NCBI GenBank assembly: GCA_017163975.1
Contig: JAFFSR010000249.1
Location: forward strand, 1,366,501-1,430,500
Length of the DNA stretch: 64,000 nt
From: Anastatus disparis
Taxonomy: Eukaryota; Arthropoda; Insecta; Hymenoptera; Eupelmidae
Reading direction: 5' to 3'
Shown here piece after piece: positions 46,976 through 58,690 of this stretch; the stretch's first letter is position 1, and every line of letters begins with the position of its first letter. The notes beneath the pieces are model-generated. The model was not told where the DNA came from. It saw nothing but the letters and a program-made list of their open reading frames with translations, and made no database searches. The position numbers and the translations under genes are program-made.

Positions 46976-47614
46976 TTATATTGAAATTAACAATCTCTAA
47001 AATACAAAAAAATATTCTTAATATAGAAACGTGAAAACAAAAATATTTTCCTTTTTTTGGAGCACATGAGAGAGCACATCAGTTTCATGATCTTATCAAT
47101 TCTTTTTTTAAAGTTATAACCAATTCTTAAAAAATAGATACTTTCTAAACCAGCATCCAGCCTTTACTTTAAAAAAAGTATCAACTGGGAAAGGTACGTT
47201 ATTGAGTGTAAAATATGGTTTTTAATTTATATTGAAAAGCTACGAGTCTCCGATTATTTCTAATTCAAAAACTTATTCTTTTAATTTATTTATTTCTTTA
47301 ATAATATCTATTAATTTATGAAGAGATCACGGTGGTCTTCGAGTAAATTTGACCATGAAGTTTTTGCATCTTGGATTTTCCTTCTGGATATGATTCTCGG
47401 TACATTGAGGATCAAATTTCAATAAAAACCAAAATAGGAAAAAAAGCACTTTTTTATTCATTCAAATTTTAGTTTTTATAAAGTGATAAAAACTATAACA
47501 AATGATATGTTTTTAAATTATTCAAAGACAGCACTTGAAGTAATTGTGATTAGAAAATACTGTGTATAAATATTCTATAAGAACACTGCATGCACTTTTG
47601 GTATTTCAGTAGCA

Positions 47615-47985
47615 CCAAAAGTACAATTTCCATGTAAAAGATTGTATTGAAAAAAATCGAGGCTTAGGTTTTTATAGCGAACAGGTTATGGAAGCTGTCC
47701 ATTATTATTTTTCTGCAACATGAGCTAATAAAAAGTATCAAAGAATGATTTTCATTATGCAGATATATATATACAGATAACGTATACATAGTTTTTACTA
47801 AAGTTACGTACAGTGAATATGTGCAGGCTGCTCTTAATAATTTATTTACATAATCAGAATCATTTCACGATAATTTATATTAGCCCATGTTGTAGAAAAA
47901 TCAAAATGGACCGCTTCCATAGCCTGTCCGCTGTAAGAACCTAGTCTCGATTTTATTTAATACTATCTTTTACATGAAAAATGTA
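47615..47985. repeat. Inverted repeat whose arms encode the same peptide remnant
   Basis: The arms 47615-47735 and 47878-47985 are reverse complements (tccatgtaaaagatwgtatt in both). Read on the plus strand the left arm gives GLGFYSEQVMEAVHYYFSAT, and the right arm gives a similar peptide on the minus strand. Such a motif looks like coding sequence of a transposon-related family that I cannot name. The palindrome is therefore an inverted duplication of coding DNA. Between 46976 and 47614, and from 47986 to 48369, nothing else is seen. Confidence 0.65.
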
Positions 47986-48786
47986 GACGTCGATAGAGGG
48001 TTTTTTTCAGATTTCAACCGTGTAAGTTCTGGTTTAAGGTTGCATGGGCTATACAGTCTGTGTCAAAAGTTAGTTTCTTAGAAAATTGTCTATATTTTTT
48101 GGTAGAAAGTAATTATCTAATTTTTAGCTTAGTAACTTATAAGATAATATTAAAACAATCATTTTAAACTTTGTTTCATTTAAATATAATGAATTATTAA
48201 AGAGTTATAACATTTTGTTACGTTCAGTATATAAGTCAAACAATTTTTGTAATGGATGACTGTATTTCAGCCATCCATCGACTTCCGTTTGACTAACGCG
48301 CAAGCGCTACGTCTCCAGGGTTGGAAGTCTTAAAAGAAAAGATGCAGCAAGGATAGGTAGAACAATAAAAAAACACCCATGTCGTTGCCAAAATTTTATA
48401 AATTTATTTCTTTTTCCCTCTTCAATTCACACAAGAAGCCTTGCTTCGTGCATAGTTAATCATTCTTTTTTTTTATTATACTTGTTTCACTTCATGGCAA
48501 ACCGTGTTACCTTATACCAAGCTTTCTTTTTATTTTCTTTGCATTTCCTTTCTGAATTTCTTTCTTTCTAATTTAAATCTTAATTTTCAACAATTTGCGA
48601 TGCTCAGCATTTACTCCGCGAATTTGCAATAGAAGCAACGCGTTTTCGTGACATGTTTTTCCCCCCTTGGAATTTACAATAAAAAAAAAACAAATTGAAA
48701 GACTCTCTACCTGGTTCTTTTTTTTGTTCTGCTGTGTAGATCTCCGCTTCCCCACACTTCCACCTTGTTCTCTGGTTGATAGCTTT

Positions 48787-48900
48787 AACGGTTGACTAGT
48801 TTAGTTGACTGTGGGCTGGTATAGTTGACTGTTGACTGGTATAGTTGACTGTGGACTGGTATAGTTGACTGTTGACTGGTGTAGTTGACTGTTGACTTAT
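48787..48900 (-). repeat. ~20-bp tandem repeat (tagttgactgtKgRctggta)
   Basis: Five to six units with the alternation gttgact/ctggta, downstream of the TATA box in the transcribed direction. If transcribed it would lie in R/U5. Confidence 0.9.
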
Positions 48901-49020
48901 AGTAAAGGGCGGTGGCTGATTGCTGCAGGCTCCGGTGACGTGTCAGCTGTTTGGCTGATTTGAAGTGGTCAGCAAGAAGTAGATCGGGGAAAAAAAGGCC
49001 CACATCTGCAAGCTTGGAGC

Positions 49021-49114
49021 TTTATACTCTAAGTCAAGTTTCTAGAAGCTTCGTTGTTGCTAGCGGCGGTCTATGTTTCTGCCCATTTGTACGATTTTGA
49101 GTTATTCTGATTGG
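49021..49114 (-). promoter_or_regulatory. Minus-strand promoter: CCAAT box, heat-shock element, TATA box
   Basis: Reading the minus strand: CCAAT at 49110-49114, then the perfect three-unit heat-shock element GAAgcTTCtaGAA at 49052-49040, then 13 bases and TATAAA at 49026-49021. Initiation would be expected near 48990-49000. The order and spacing are those of a heat-inducible insect promoter. HSF binding would make the LTR-like unit stress-responsive, which is inference. Confidence 0.7.
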
Positions 49115-49524
49115 TCACCAGTCGGCTCTCCCTGTATGGTTTTTTTCTGGACACTATAATTTCAGTTGACTAGAAAGAAGTCAGTTTGAAGTTTATTGGC
49201 AATTACTTTTTGCCGTTATCTTTTCGGCTTCCTGTTTTTAAGATTTCGCCAAAACTTTTCTTTTAAATTTTGCAGTAACTTCGTATAATTGCTCACATAA
49301 ATTGGTTTTAATGTCCCTCCACTCTATACTTTTCTTCAGGGACGGTCTTATCTATTTTCATACTGCGCTCTATTCCCCTACCGCTTCGTTAAAATCTTTT
49401 CATGCTCCACTAAGTTAACTTCATGTTTTTCTGTGAAGCCGTCCGTCGTTGTCAGGCTTATTGCTTTTTCTAAGCTTGCCGCCTGCCCGTATCTTTTCAT
49501 AACATGCTATTCAGCTTATACTTT

Positions 49525-50610
49525 TCCTTTCTTTGCTGTTTCATGTGGCCGCCGAGCCTTGATCTTCATTCACTTCAACTGAATTTTTTGCTATTCATCC
49601 CTCGTATTTGTTTATTTATTATTATTTTATGGCGATTATTTTCGCTTTTATTTATTATTAATATTGTTATTCTTATTTATTTTTCGTTTGGAAAATTCAT
49701 TGTATTAAATTCGGTTTTTGTCGCGTATTTTTTTCTTTCTTGTACTGTTTTACTGGGCCGCCGTTTTGACCTGAATCGTTTTCATCGTGTTATTCGTCTC
49801 CTCTTTTCGTTCATTTATCAATTTAGCAATATTCCTTTTATTTTTTTCATTATTATTATTGTTCTAGCTTTGATATTTTGAAACACTTATTAATAATAAA
49901 CTCTGTCCCTTAAGCTTATGCTTTTTTCTTTCACTGTTTCATTCAGCCACTGCTTGATCTCAATTTGTTTGCGTTGTGCTTTTTGTCTCTTGCATTCGTT
50001 TTTTTTTTATTTCTTGATCAATATTATTTTTACTCTATTATCTCTTTTTATTATTGTACTTGTAATTTTTTTTCTGTTGTTTTAACATTTATTGGTAATG
50101 AACTCGGTTCATTACACCTCTCCACCCATTAAAGAACGCGCGAGTTAAATGAGAGCGTTCGGAAACAAAAATCTCTTTTACTGATTTATTAATTATGTTT
50201 TTTTTCTCTTTATTTTTTTCTAAACTTGGAATGTGGTAGCCCAGTTGGCCGCTTCTTGGTACAATGTATATTTATTAATTTTTTTATTCTTTACGCTCAA
50301 TATTATAATTTGATTATATGTTTTTTTTGTTTCATACTTTTTTTTATTACTCCCCTTTTCTTTTTTTTTATTTACTACTCTAAGGTCCATAATATATTTT
50401 GACCTTCTATCAAATTTCTTTTAAAATACTAGTTAACATGCAATTTCTACTTTGTTAACTATTTCTATTCTATACACTCAATATTTTAATTTGATTATAT
50501 GTTTCTTTTGTATCGTAAAAAATTTTTTTTTATCTTCTTTTTTTTTCTTTTTACTCTAAGGTCCATAATATATTTTGAACTTTTGAATCTTATAGTTTAC
50601 ATACGATTAT
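49525..50610. repeat. Two sets of degenerate tandem repeats (~200 bp and ~175 bp)
   Basis: Set one: units near 49535, 49745, 49930 and possibly 50240 share ctgtttcat, ggccgcc and ttgatc. Set two: 50272-50445 and 50452-50610 share attttaatttgattatatg and ctaaggtccataatatattt. They lie upstream of the heat-shock promoter in the minus direction, so could be U3 enhancer repeats. From 50611 to 52600 the sequence is T-rich without a recognisable gene. Confidence 0.75.
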
Positions 50611-52690
50611 TACTCTTTATTTTCTTTCTTTTTCTTTGTTCTATTCGTTCGTCTAGTGTTTACATATTTCTCATGCCGCTCGTAAAATGTTAACACTTAA
50701 AGTCTTTATTTACTACATTTGTTAGAAATGTTTTACAATTGAGTTAAAGACATAAGTTATGGGTGCATTGATTGCTTGCCTAAAAAAAATTTAAACAAAC
50801 AATAATGACGCTTGTGAGTGGATGAAAAAAAATCTATGTAGAAATGTCTCTCAACTTTTATCTTATTACACTTCTCTTAAAGCGTCATTATTCTTTAACG
50901 TATACCTCTCGGTTACATTTTTCGTATTCATTACTATGTTTCTTAAATCTAATCCTTCTTTTTTCCCTATGTTTTAACTTATGCGTGTTTATGGTATAAT
51001 AATAATAATACTATTTGATTATGTAAATTGAATCAATAATATTAGTTTATTAATTGTATATATACTCAATCGTAGTTTTTCTTATAGACATCACAGTCTA
51101 TAAGAACGAAAATTTATTTTTATTATTTCATTTCTATCTTATTTTTTTATCTTAAAGCTACAGCAGTTAATACTATAAGGAGATGCCCCCAGCTTCCATT
51201 CTGTGAATAAAAATTCTCCTTTAAATTTTACTTTACATTTTATACAATGGTATCACTCTCAAGATAAAATTATTACTCTCGATGGAATTTTATATTAACG
51301 TTATAATAACATCACTCTTTTTAATGAACAGCTTGGAAGCTAGTTTCCTATTTTACATAAATTTTTAATGTTATTTTTAGCCGTGCAATTGGTACGTGAC
51401 ATATCAAAAAAAGAAAAAATTTTTTTATTTTTATCATTATTCTTAGTCCCAAAACCTACTTGCATTTTTGTTTCCCTTTACATACATTTTTGCTGGGCGC
51501 ATTGTCTGTTTTGATTTTTATCGTTCTTACGCTGAAACCCCAATGTTTAATTATATATTCTTAAAATTTAATAAGTAAATATTATTTTACATCTATATAG
51601 AAAAAAAAATGTTATTGTAGTTGATTAAGCAACGAGCTGTATCTTTTTCTCTTGACCAGCTTGTTGTTAATCTTACAAGTCCTCTTTAGTTCATTTTAAT
51701 CTTTTAATTATTTCTGGTTCTTACCCCTTTCTCTTTTTTTTTTTTTTTTTTTAAATTTCCTCTTTTTCTCTTACTATGGTTCCTTTCCTGGGAACATTTT
51801 ATTTATTGACCCTTTCCTTTCCTGTATGGCATAAAGTAAGAATATTAACATGAAATTGTACATTTTTTGTATTATTATCTCTCTGCGTATCTATGTTATG
51901 GTTAAATAATAATAATAATTCATTTTAAAGCTTAGTATGGGAATATTTCCTTTTTATTTTAATATCTTTCTGTTTTTCTTATCAACAGCAAAATGTAATC
52001 GTTTATTATTATTATTTCCCTTCCCTCTTCTTTTTTTACGCTTGTCGTTAATCTACAAATCATTTTAAATTTCTATTTATTCTGAATTGTATATATTTTT
52101 TTATCACACTCATTTTTATTTATATTAATTATGTAAGTTTCTTTGAATTACTTCATATATCTTTTACATGCATCTCTGTTTCCCGTTTTTGTTGTTACCG
52201 CGCTACTATGCGGTTCTTTGACTTATCTTTTTAATGTTTCTTATTGTATATATAGATCTGTCTTTATTCATAATGAGTAAGTCATTATCGTTGACTTCTT
52301 GCTACCGTATACGTTTTCTTTTTATACTTCAACTGAATAAAATTTAACAAATTTTATTCCCTTCCCCCCCTTGAAAAAAGAGTACATCTTTTTCAAAATT
52401 TGCTAATTACTTAAATTTTGTATAGAGTCTTTCTTTCCATCTCAAAAAAAATGAGGAAGTATATGTGCCGGTTTACTTTTATCTTTAAAAGACTTGACTA
52501 TTTTGGGTTATCATTTGTAATTAATTTCTTCGTTTATACGTCCCTAACTTCGTTTACTCATCACTACTATCTTTTTTATTTCTACCTTCGAATCCTATCC
52601 TTTAGTATTTAAGTCGTGTGTGCTCTCGTTTTCTCTATACTTAAATTTTTGCTACCGATCTATTCCGATTGAACCTCGATTACCGTCGTC

Positions 52691-53239
52691 ATGGCTGGAC
52701 CTAGGGTAAATATCTTTTTTTCCGTATTCTCTCCTTTTTCTTTCTTTCTTTCTCTCTTTTTTTATTTATTCATCCGTATTTTAAAATTTTTTGTGTAGAA
52801 ACAATTATTTTCTTTTTTTCTCGGTCGTGCCACCCGAGTGCCGTTCCGTGTCCAAGACGTGGGAACGAGCGTAAGTTTTACTTTGTTTCTATGTTTTTGT
52901 TCTTCTTAAATCTTTTTCATGTTCTTTTCTTCCTATTTGTTTATCTTGTTTCTTTTTCTCTAGACTACCGACCTCCCAGTTACAAGCCTGGAGTCGCTTG
53001 TGATCTCACTTCATCATCGCATTGATGATATGATGCTGGTGATGAAGACAGCCTTCCTCGACTTGCAGGCCGAATTGGATGTTGTTTTTCGTCTCCTTCG
53101 AACACATCCTGTTTTAGCCACGCTGTTGGCTACTGATCCTGTTCCTGGGCCTCGTACTAGCAGCAATATTCCTCCAACGGGGCCCCCATTTGTTGACCTT
53201 ACGGACGATGGCGATGATGATAGCATTACTTTGGATTGA
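52691..53239 (+). CDS. Compact three-exon gene, 120 residues, acidic SIM-like tail
   Basis: Exon 1 52691-52705 (MAGPR), intron 52706-52798, exon 2 52799-52870, intron 52871-52963, exon 3 52964-53239 with TGA at the end. Both introns are exactly 93 bp, start gta and end tag after long pyrimidine tracts, and are in phase 0, so the frame runs through all three exons. Exon 2 encodes KQLFSFFLGRATRVPFRVQD. Exon 3 encodes a long amphipathic helix (ISLHHRIDDMMLVMKTAF), a proline-rich linker and the acidic end FVDLTDDGDDDSITLD, which resembles a SUMO-interacting motif. A TATA-like tatttaag is at about 52604 and AATAAA at about 53399, followed by GT-rich sequence. It lies opposite to the retroelement coding strand. 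No homologue is recognised. It could be an antisense retroelement gene or a small host gene. Confidence 0.6.
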
Positions 53240-53667
53240 CGGGTTTCGGTGTATGTGTATCAGTGTGATTCCGTGTTTTATATTTATTACAATGTGTTAT
53301 TTTTATACTTCGTTGTGTTGTTTTGTTTATTTGTTTTTTTTATTTGTGTGTGTGCATTGTAAATGTGAAAGAAGAAAAAAAATTTTTTCATCTAATGAAT
53401 AAAAGATATTTTGTGTTGTGCATATATTATTTTATTTATTTATTATATTTTGTTTGCTTTCATTTATCCCTGTGTTTCCTTTCATTGTCAATTTCATTTC
53501 TTTTATTTATTTATCCATCTTGCATTGATTTGTTTATATTTTTTAAAGATAAGATTTTAACTTGAATTTATTAATATAACTATAAGTTATTTAAGCGCCC
53601 TCTTAAAATTTAATTTATTTTCTGTAACCATTTTAATTTGAATATATTTTCTTTTCTTTTTATTTAC

Positions 53668-54059
53668 TTAACGGTAGGCCGGAGTAGAACCTGATACCGA
53701 CCGAGTAACAATTGAGTTGTTTGTTATTTACTCAAGTATTAATCGGTGTATCTTCAAAATAAAGGTTGATCGCAATAGATATTATTATTATGAATATCTA
53801 TGCACAAGAAAAAAAAATCTACCGATTTGTTTTTGAGAAAAGTAAGGAACGCCGAAGTAAAAGATTATGTTTATAATATTTTCGCGTTCCTTACTTTTCT
53901 CAAAAACAAAGCGATAGATTTTTTTTTTCTTGTGCATAAATATTTGTAACAATAATATCTATTGCGCTTAACCTTCAATTTGCAGATACACCGATTAATA
54001 CTTGAGTAAATAACAAAAATGCCAATTAGACAAGGACAGCGAATCCGGCCTGCTCTTAA
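53668..54059. mobile_element. Palindromic TTAA MITE family 2, copy 3
   Basis: TTAA at 53668-53671 and 54056-54059. Sequence follows copy 1 (26225) almost base for base, including cggtaggccggagtagaacc at the left end. It lies between the plus-strand spliced gene and a decayed minus-strand ORF. Confidence 0.93.
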
Positions 54060-54414
54060 AATGTTTTTCTTTTTTTCTATAATATGTGATTTCAAAAAAA
54101 AAATTTATTTTATCTACAGTTTTTTTTTTTATTGGAATTATTAAACTGCAACAGTTTAATTGAATTTGTTTTCTTAAATAAATTGAATGAACATTGAAAT
54201 AAAGTTTCATAAATTTTTTTATTTTTTTCTAAAACAGTACATGACCTAGTTTTCTTGTTTCCTCTCGCTTACTTCCTTATCGTATTCATTATTTATTTTC
54301 TTTAAAGAAATTATTTTCCTTCCTCCATATTTTTTTGACGTACTTATGCTATTGACTTTCTTATTTGGTTTTCTTTTGCTTGTAATGTCTCCACTTTCTT
54401 TCTTTTTATTTCTT

Positions 54415-54675
54415 ATCCTTCTTGTTTTACTATTTCGATTATCAACTCTTCTCCCTCTACTTCTTGTTCTCTCTCTGTGTTCCTCAGCTCGTCCTCCAAG
54501 GTCTGTAGTATTTCTTAAATCTCGTCATCTGTACACAGATAGGTGTTTCTTTTTATGTTTTCTAGCTCATTTACTTTTCGTTCTTCGGCTTGCATCTGTC
54601 TATACCACTCACACTCGTTCTTTACGTCTAGAAATATGTGTTTTACTGCTTCTTCTGGTGTTACATTATTTTTGA
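54415..54675 (-). pseudogene. Decayed coiled-coil ORF
   Basis: The minus-strand frame from about 54675 gives TPEEAVKHIFLDVKNECEWY and then a Glu/Lys/Arg-rich helix (MQAEERKVNELENIKRN). It has a TAA near 54519 and a further stop near 54415. Heptad-like spacing suggests a coiled coil. It has the orientation and purine bias of the retroelement. No family is recognised. From 54676 to 55746 I see only AT-rich sequence with no gene. Confidence 0.4.
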
Positions 54676-55746
54676 AATCTATAATGTTATTTTAGTTAGC
54701 AAAATTTCTATTAGGGCTATTTTTAAATTATAAAATACACAAATATATAAAAATGCATTTTTATATATTTAATAAAGTAGTTTAGTCCAATAAAAACACA
54801 TATCTTTTTATGATTAAAATTTTTTATAGTTTTTACTATTACTTTATTTATTTTATATAATTATTTACCGACATATTACCGGTTGAACACGATAAGATTT
54901 TTTTTTTAATTTTGATAATACATTTAATATTGCTTATACCAAACATAATAGCATAATAAGTAACTTTTTCTTATGCACAGTGGCAAAATCTATTAACTAT
55001 TCGTAGCTTAAATTTAACTATTTCTAAATATAGGTATGTTTTACGTGAAATTTTAAACAAAAAATGTTGTGATTTATTTTATTTAAAAATAAATACTTTT
55101 CAGAAAATAAAATCAGAAATTTAACTATTAAAAATAAGGTTTGGCAAAAAATAAGTTGTATATTACATGTCATTTCCAACAAAAAATATTCTTATTACCA
55201 AAAGTTAATTACTAGTGAAAAATGGATTTGGAAGTTGATCTATGCAAGGGATAAAGTTGAATTTAAACATGAGAAAAATAAAATATTGGCAAAATGAAAA
55301 AATATAACCTTTAGAATTACTATTTTACAAAAATATTATAAAAACCAGTTATTTGTCCTCACTAGATTGAAATATAATAATATTTCATAAAGTTGACGGA
55401 AAATTTTATGGTCTCCTGTTGAGAAAAAGTCGGAAAAAGTTTTACCTACGAAAATTTCATAAATTGATATAAGTACATCAACAATCGTTTTATAGGTACA
55501 TTTTTTTAAAAAACTATATTTCTCTTATTAAATAAATTTTTTTTAAATTATAACTTTGTTATAATTAATAATTTTTACGTAAACGTAACTAATATTGATA
55601 AAGAGATGGGTTGTTAGAAAAAGACTCAGAATTCAGCGTTATATTAATAAGATCTGTTACGATATGTTCTATTTATCAAACATGATATAAAATGACTTAT
55701 CGTCGAAATCAATAAAATAATAAAATCAATATTACTAAAATTCTAT

Positions 55747-55985
55747 TTGTACTCTTGCGTACTCTTGAATACTCATTGGTACTCTTGCATACTTTTCAAT
55801 ATTCATTCGTATTCTACAAAAACTCATTCTTACTCTTGCATACTCACTAAATCTCTTTCAAACTTTTTCGTATTCATTTACTTAAAGCGTTCACCAAAAG
55901 AGTATTGGAGAGTACGCTTGAGAACTAAAGAATGCTTGAGAGTACGGAAGAGTTTTTCTATGAGTATTTTAGTGCGAAACCCCTC
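55747..55985. repeat. Interspersed tactcttgcatact-type repeats, partly inverted
   Basis: The phrase tactcttgcrtact recurs at least four times at 55750-55850, then its complement (gagagtacgcttgag and related strings) at 55905-55960. Together they could form a long imperfect hairpin. Confidence 0.6.
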
Positions 55986-56079
55986 GCCATCTCCGATTTG
56001 CGGTTTTCTGTTCTCTCCTTGATGATTTCGTAACTAGACTATTTTTCCTACATTCTGGACACTTCCTTTCCCGAATCTC

Positions 56080-56301
56080 TCAACCTGTTAGATTCATATA
56101 CGCTATTCCTTGAACGTAGTCCTCTCCAGGCTTAGTTACTATGCATCTTCGACATCCAAATTGCCCACTTTCTTTATTTTGATAAACAATTTGTTTATGT
56201 TTGAAAGTCATTTTGTTTATTTCGGTGTTTCTTCGTTTGATATTTCTTTGCTCTTTCTTTCTATTTACTTTTTCCTCCCCTTTGTTAATTTTTGTAAACA
56301 A
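56080..56301 (-). CDS. Small basic ORF of unknown function
   Basis: Seventy-three codons downstream of the second glycoprotein in the same orientation. The first half is Lys/Asn/Arg-rich; the second reads GQFGCRRCIVTKPGEDYVQG, with a CxxC pair. The mixed, non-repetitive composition of the C-terminal half argues for real coding, perhaps the end of a longer, broken gene. No domain is recognised. Confidence 0.3.
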   Translation of the reverse strand: MFTKINKGEEKVNRKKEQRNIKRRNTEINKMTFKHKQIVYQNKESGQFGCRRCIVTKPGEDYVQGIAYMNLTG

Positions 56302-56864
56302 GCTTTTTGTTCTTTGAAAGTCCTGGAACTTGATAGAGAGAAAGAAAAATTTTGTCAGTTTTCCTGATATACTTGTTTCTTCTATTATTTATTGATTTAT
56401 TTTTATTTCTTTTACCCTTTTATATATCATTTTTATTTTTATTATCTTTTTATATTTTATATTCATTTCTTTTATCCTTTTATATATTATTTTTATTTTT
56501 ATAACCTTTTTATATTTTATATCTATTTCTTTTATCCTTTTTCTTTCTATGTTGTTTTTACCACTTTTACCTTTTTATTATTATTATTCTGTTTGTTTTC
56601 TTTTTTACCTTCATATTCTTATTATATATTTTTTTTATATTAAAAGAAAAACAATTTTGCTTTTAACTATCTATAGGCTCCCTGTCTTTAAGCGAACTTA
56701 TATTGTATGATTTTTTTCTCATACCGAGTCCCTTTTTCTATTTATTTTCGTTTTTGTGTGCGTTGCTTCTTCTTCCCCCGCTACACTATCATATACACGT
56801 TCCTCCTCATTTTTCTCTACTACCTTCTCTTTGTTTTTTTTTTCCTTCTTTTCCCTGTTTTCCC

Positions 56865-58339
56865 TTAATGCAATAACAATTGTGTAACCGAATTCCATAC
56901 CGCTCCCAACAAGTGTATTGAAAACCCATATAAGCTATATATTGCATATCCGTGTATTACCGTATCAATTAATAATTTTATTAGGCGTCCTAACATAAAT
57001 ATTCCAATAATCCCTGCACTTGCCGTCCCGAAAGTTAAAAAGTTTACCCATATTCGCTCCCATGTGGATTTCGCTAACATTTCTAAGGTTTCCTTATCAA
57101 AGAAATTGCTTAGTGTTATTCCCTGCTTATCTATTTTCCTACCACTCATCCCTAAAGTCACGTTATTTAATACCGTTGGTTTTTCTATTGGAAATAATAT
57201 CATGTCTCTTGGTCGATTTATGTCTTTTTTCCCATATATTCTTCCCATCGCTAAATTTCCCGGACTTCAATATGTCCATGTTGGTTTTGATTGTGGTTTC
57301 AAGATTTCAGGAGTCTCGTCGCGCCAAATCGACGGTAAGATTCTATACCATGTCTCACCTAGTTTATACATTACCGGCATTCGCGTGTCACAGGGAACTT
57401 CTTGCCCTTTCCTTACTAATATTCGTGAACGAGGAGATAAAAATAATTCTTCCTGACCTCTAAGAACTGGTAGTTGCTCATAGCATCTTGTTGTATTTCT
57501 ATGTCGAACTTCTACCGCTAGACACTTTAATGAGTGCACTACTTCTCATGCTACGACCGCCATGTACCCTTGCGCTTCCATTAATCGAAGGCCAAATTCT
57601 TCCGGCGCTATTGATGCTATTGACAACGCGTTTCTGAAGACCTTTCTTTCTAATTCGTATTTTTGAAAAATTATATTATAATACGTTTCTTGAATTTGCT
57701 GGCGTATGTATTTTTCCACATATAAAAATTTCGAATTTTTATAAGCAAACACGTCTAAATTCACGGTGGCCGTGGGACCACGCTTTACGAAACTACTGTT
57801 TCGCGCTTCTTCCAAAACAAATAACTTAGGATGCTCCGTCCGTCCGATGGTATATCTACAGATGTGCACTTTTCCTGTTCTCAATAGTGCAAAATGTGTT
57901 GCACTATTGTTATTTTATTACTACTATTTTATTTACTATGTGTTGTTTTATTTCTGGCTATTCCTAATAATTGCGTAGCGGCGATTTTAATGGCTCCTGT
58001 CAACTGTAATATTGAACATTCTTCTCTACCTATTTCTTTATTGTAACTAATTTCTCCCCCTAACACCCTGGATGCGTGCGAGTGCATGCCACAATGTGTA
58101 ATGACGCGCGTTATTTTAATTTTATATTTATATACCTGTGTCTTTCCAAACTCGTTTAGCTGTAATAATTGTGAATATGTTTTTGTTATATTTACTGGTG
58201 GGTGTTGTCGTTCACATTCTCCTATATCTAATAAAGATACAGTTGTTAGATTGGATATATGGTCGCTACAATCGTACCCAAACAGTCCGTACGATAGTCT
58301 TGTTTGTCCCAAGATGACGATTATTAAAAGTTGAATCAC
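56865..58339 (-). pseudogene. Chuvirus-type glycoprotein gene, broken
   Basis: The minus-strand frame from ATG 58339 has a hydrophobic leader (QLLIIVILGQTRLSYG), then GYDCSDHISNLTTVSLLDIG and VITHCGMHSHASRVLGG, a cysteine/histidine pattern that I associate with chuvirus glycoproteins and their relatives in insect BEL-type retroelements. Near 57929-57900 the frame shifts. The remainder stays in one frame to 56865 with only two TGA stops (57546-57548 and 57264-57266). It contains YEQLPVLRGQEELFLSPRSR and a C-terminal hydrophobic anchor (about 57090-57000). Total about 490 codons. It would be a class III-like membrane-fusion protein. The three lesions make it inactive as it stands. Confidence 0.72.
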
Positions 58340-58690
58340 CTACTTTTTCATTTTCTGTAACAAGAAAAGACATTTTCTTTAGTCTCTCTTTTTGTTTAAT
58401 TTATTCTTTTCCCCTAGTTTATTTTTTTTTGTTGTTCCCTCTTTTGCTTATTTATTTCTTTCTTTTATTATTATTTTTTTTTTTTCAAATTTTTTTATAT
58501 ACAAATTGCTATTATACGTATTTGCATTTAGTAGAGGTAGGTTTATTTAATAATTAGTACAACCTGGTATTTATATATCTATGTATTTTTTCTTTGTTTA
58601 TTAGTTTATAAATTTGGTACAGTTTAGTTTAAATGATTATATCTCATTGCGTGCTTCTTCTGTTCTTTAATCCCATAGATGTGTCTCCTC

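Larger units (their letters stand above)
48370..50125 (-). repeat. LTR-like unit (U3-R-U5) of the retroelement
   Basis: On the minus strand it is preceded by a purine-rich tgggtggagagg and opens TGTAATGAACCGAG (about 50118). It has CCAAT, heat-shock element and TATA near 49.0-49.1 kb, a tandem repeat in the presumed R/U5, AATAAA near 48400, and ends aaaatt before tggcaacgacatggg, which looks like a primer-binding-site start. A primer-binding site would be expected after a 5' LTR, not after a 3' LTR, so either that string is chance or the copy is rearranged. The limits are inference; a second purine tract (aaggggggaaggg, near 52366) offers an alternative 5' edge. Confidence 0.4.

Noticed and set aside
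54346..54675. Leucine-rich plus-strand frame resembling a membrane protein
   Set aside because: It is the complement of a Glu/Lys-rich coiled-coil coding strand; base composition alone explains the hydrophobicity. The same holds for the frames at 49504-49881 and 56392-56643.
57020..57463. Plus-strand frames of 130-147 codons
   Set aside because: Shadows of the minus-strand glycoprotein gene, which has recognisable motifs.
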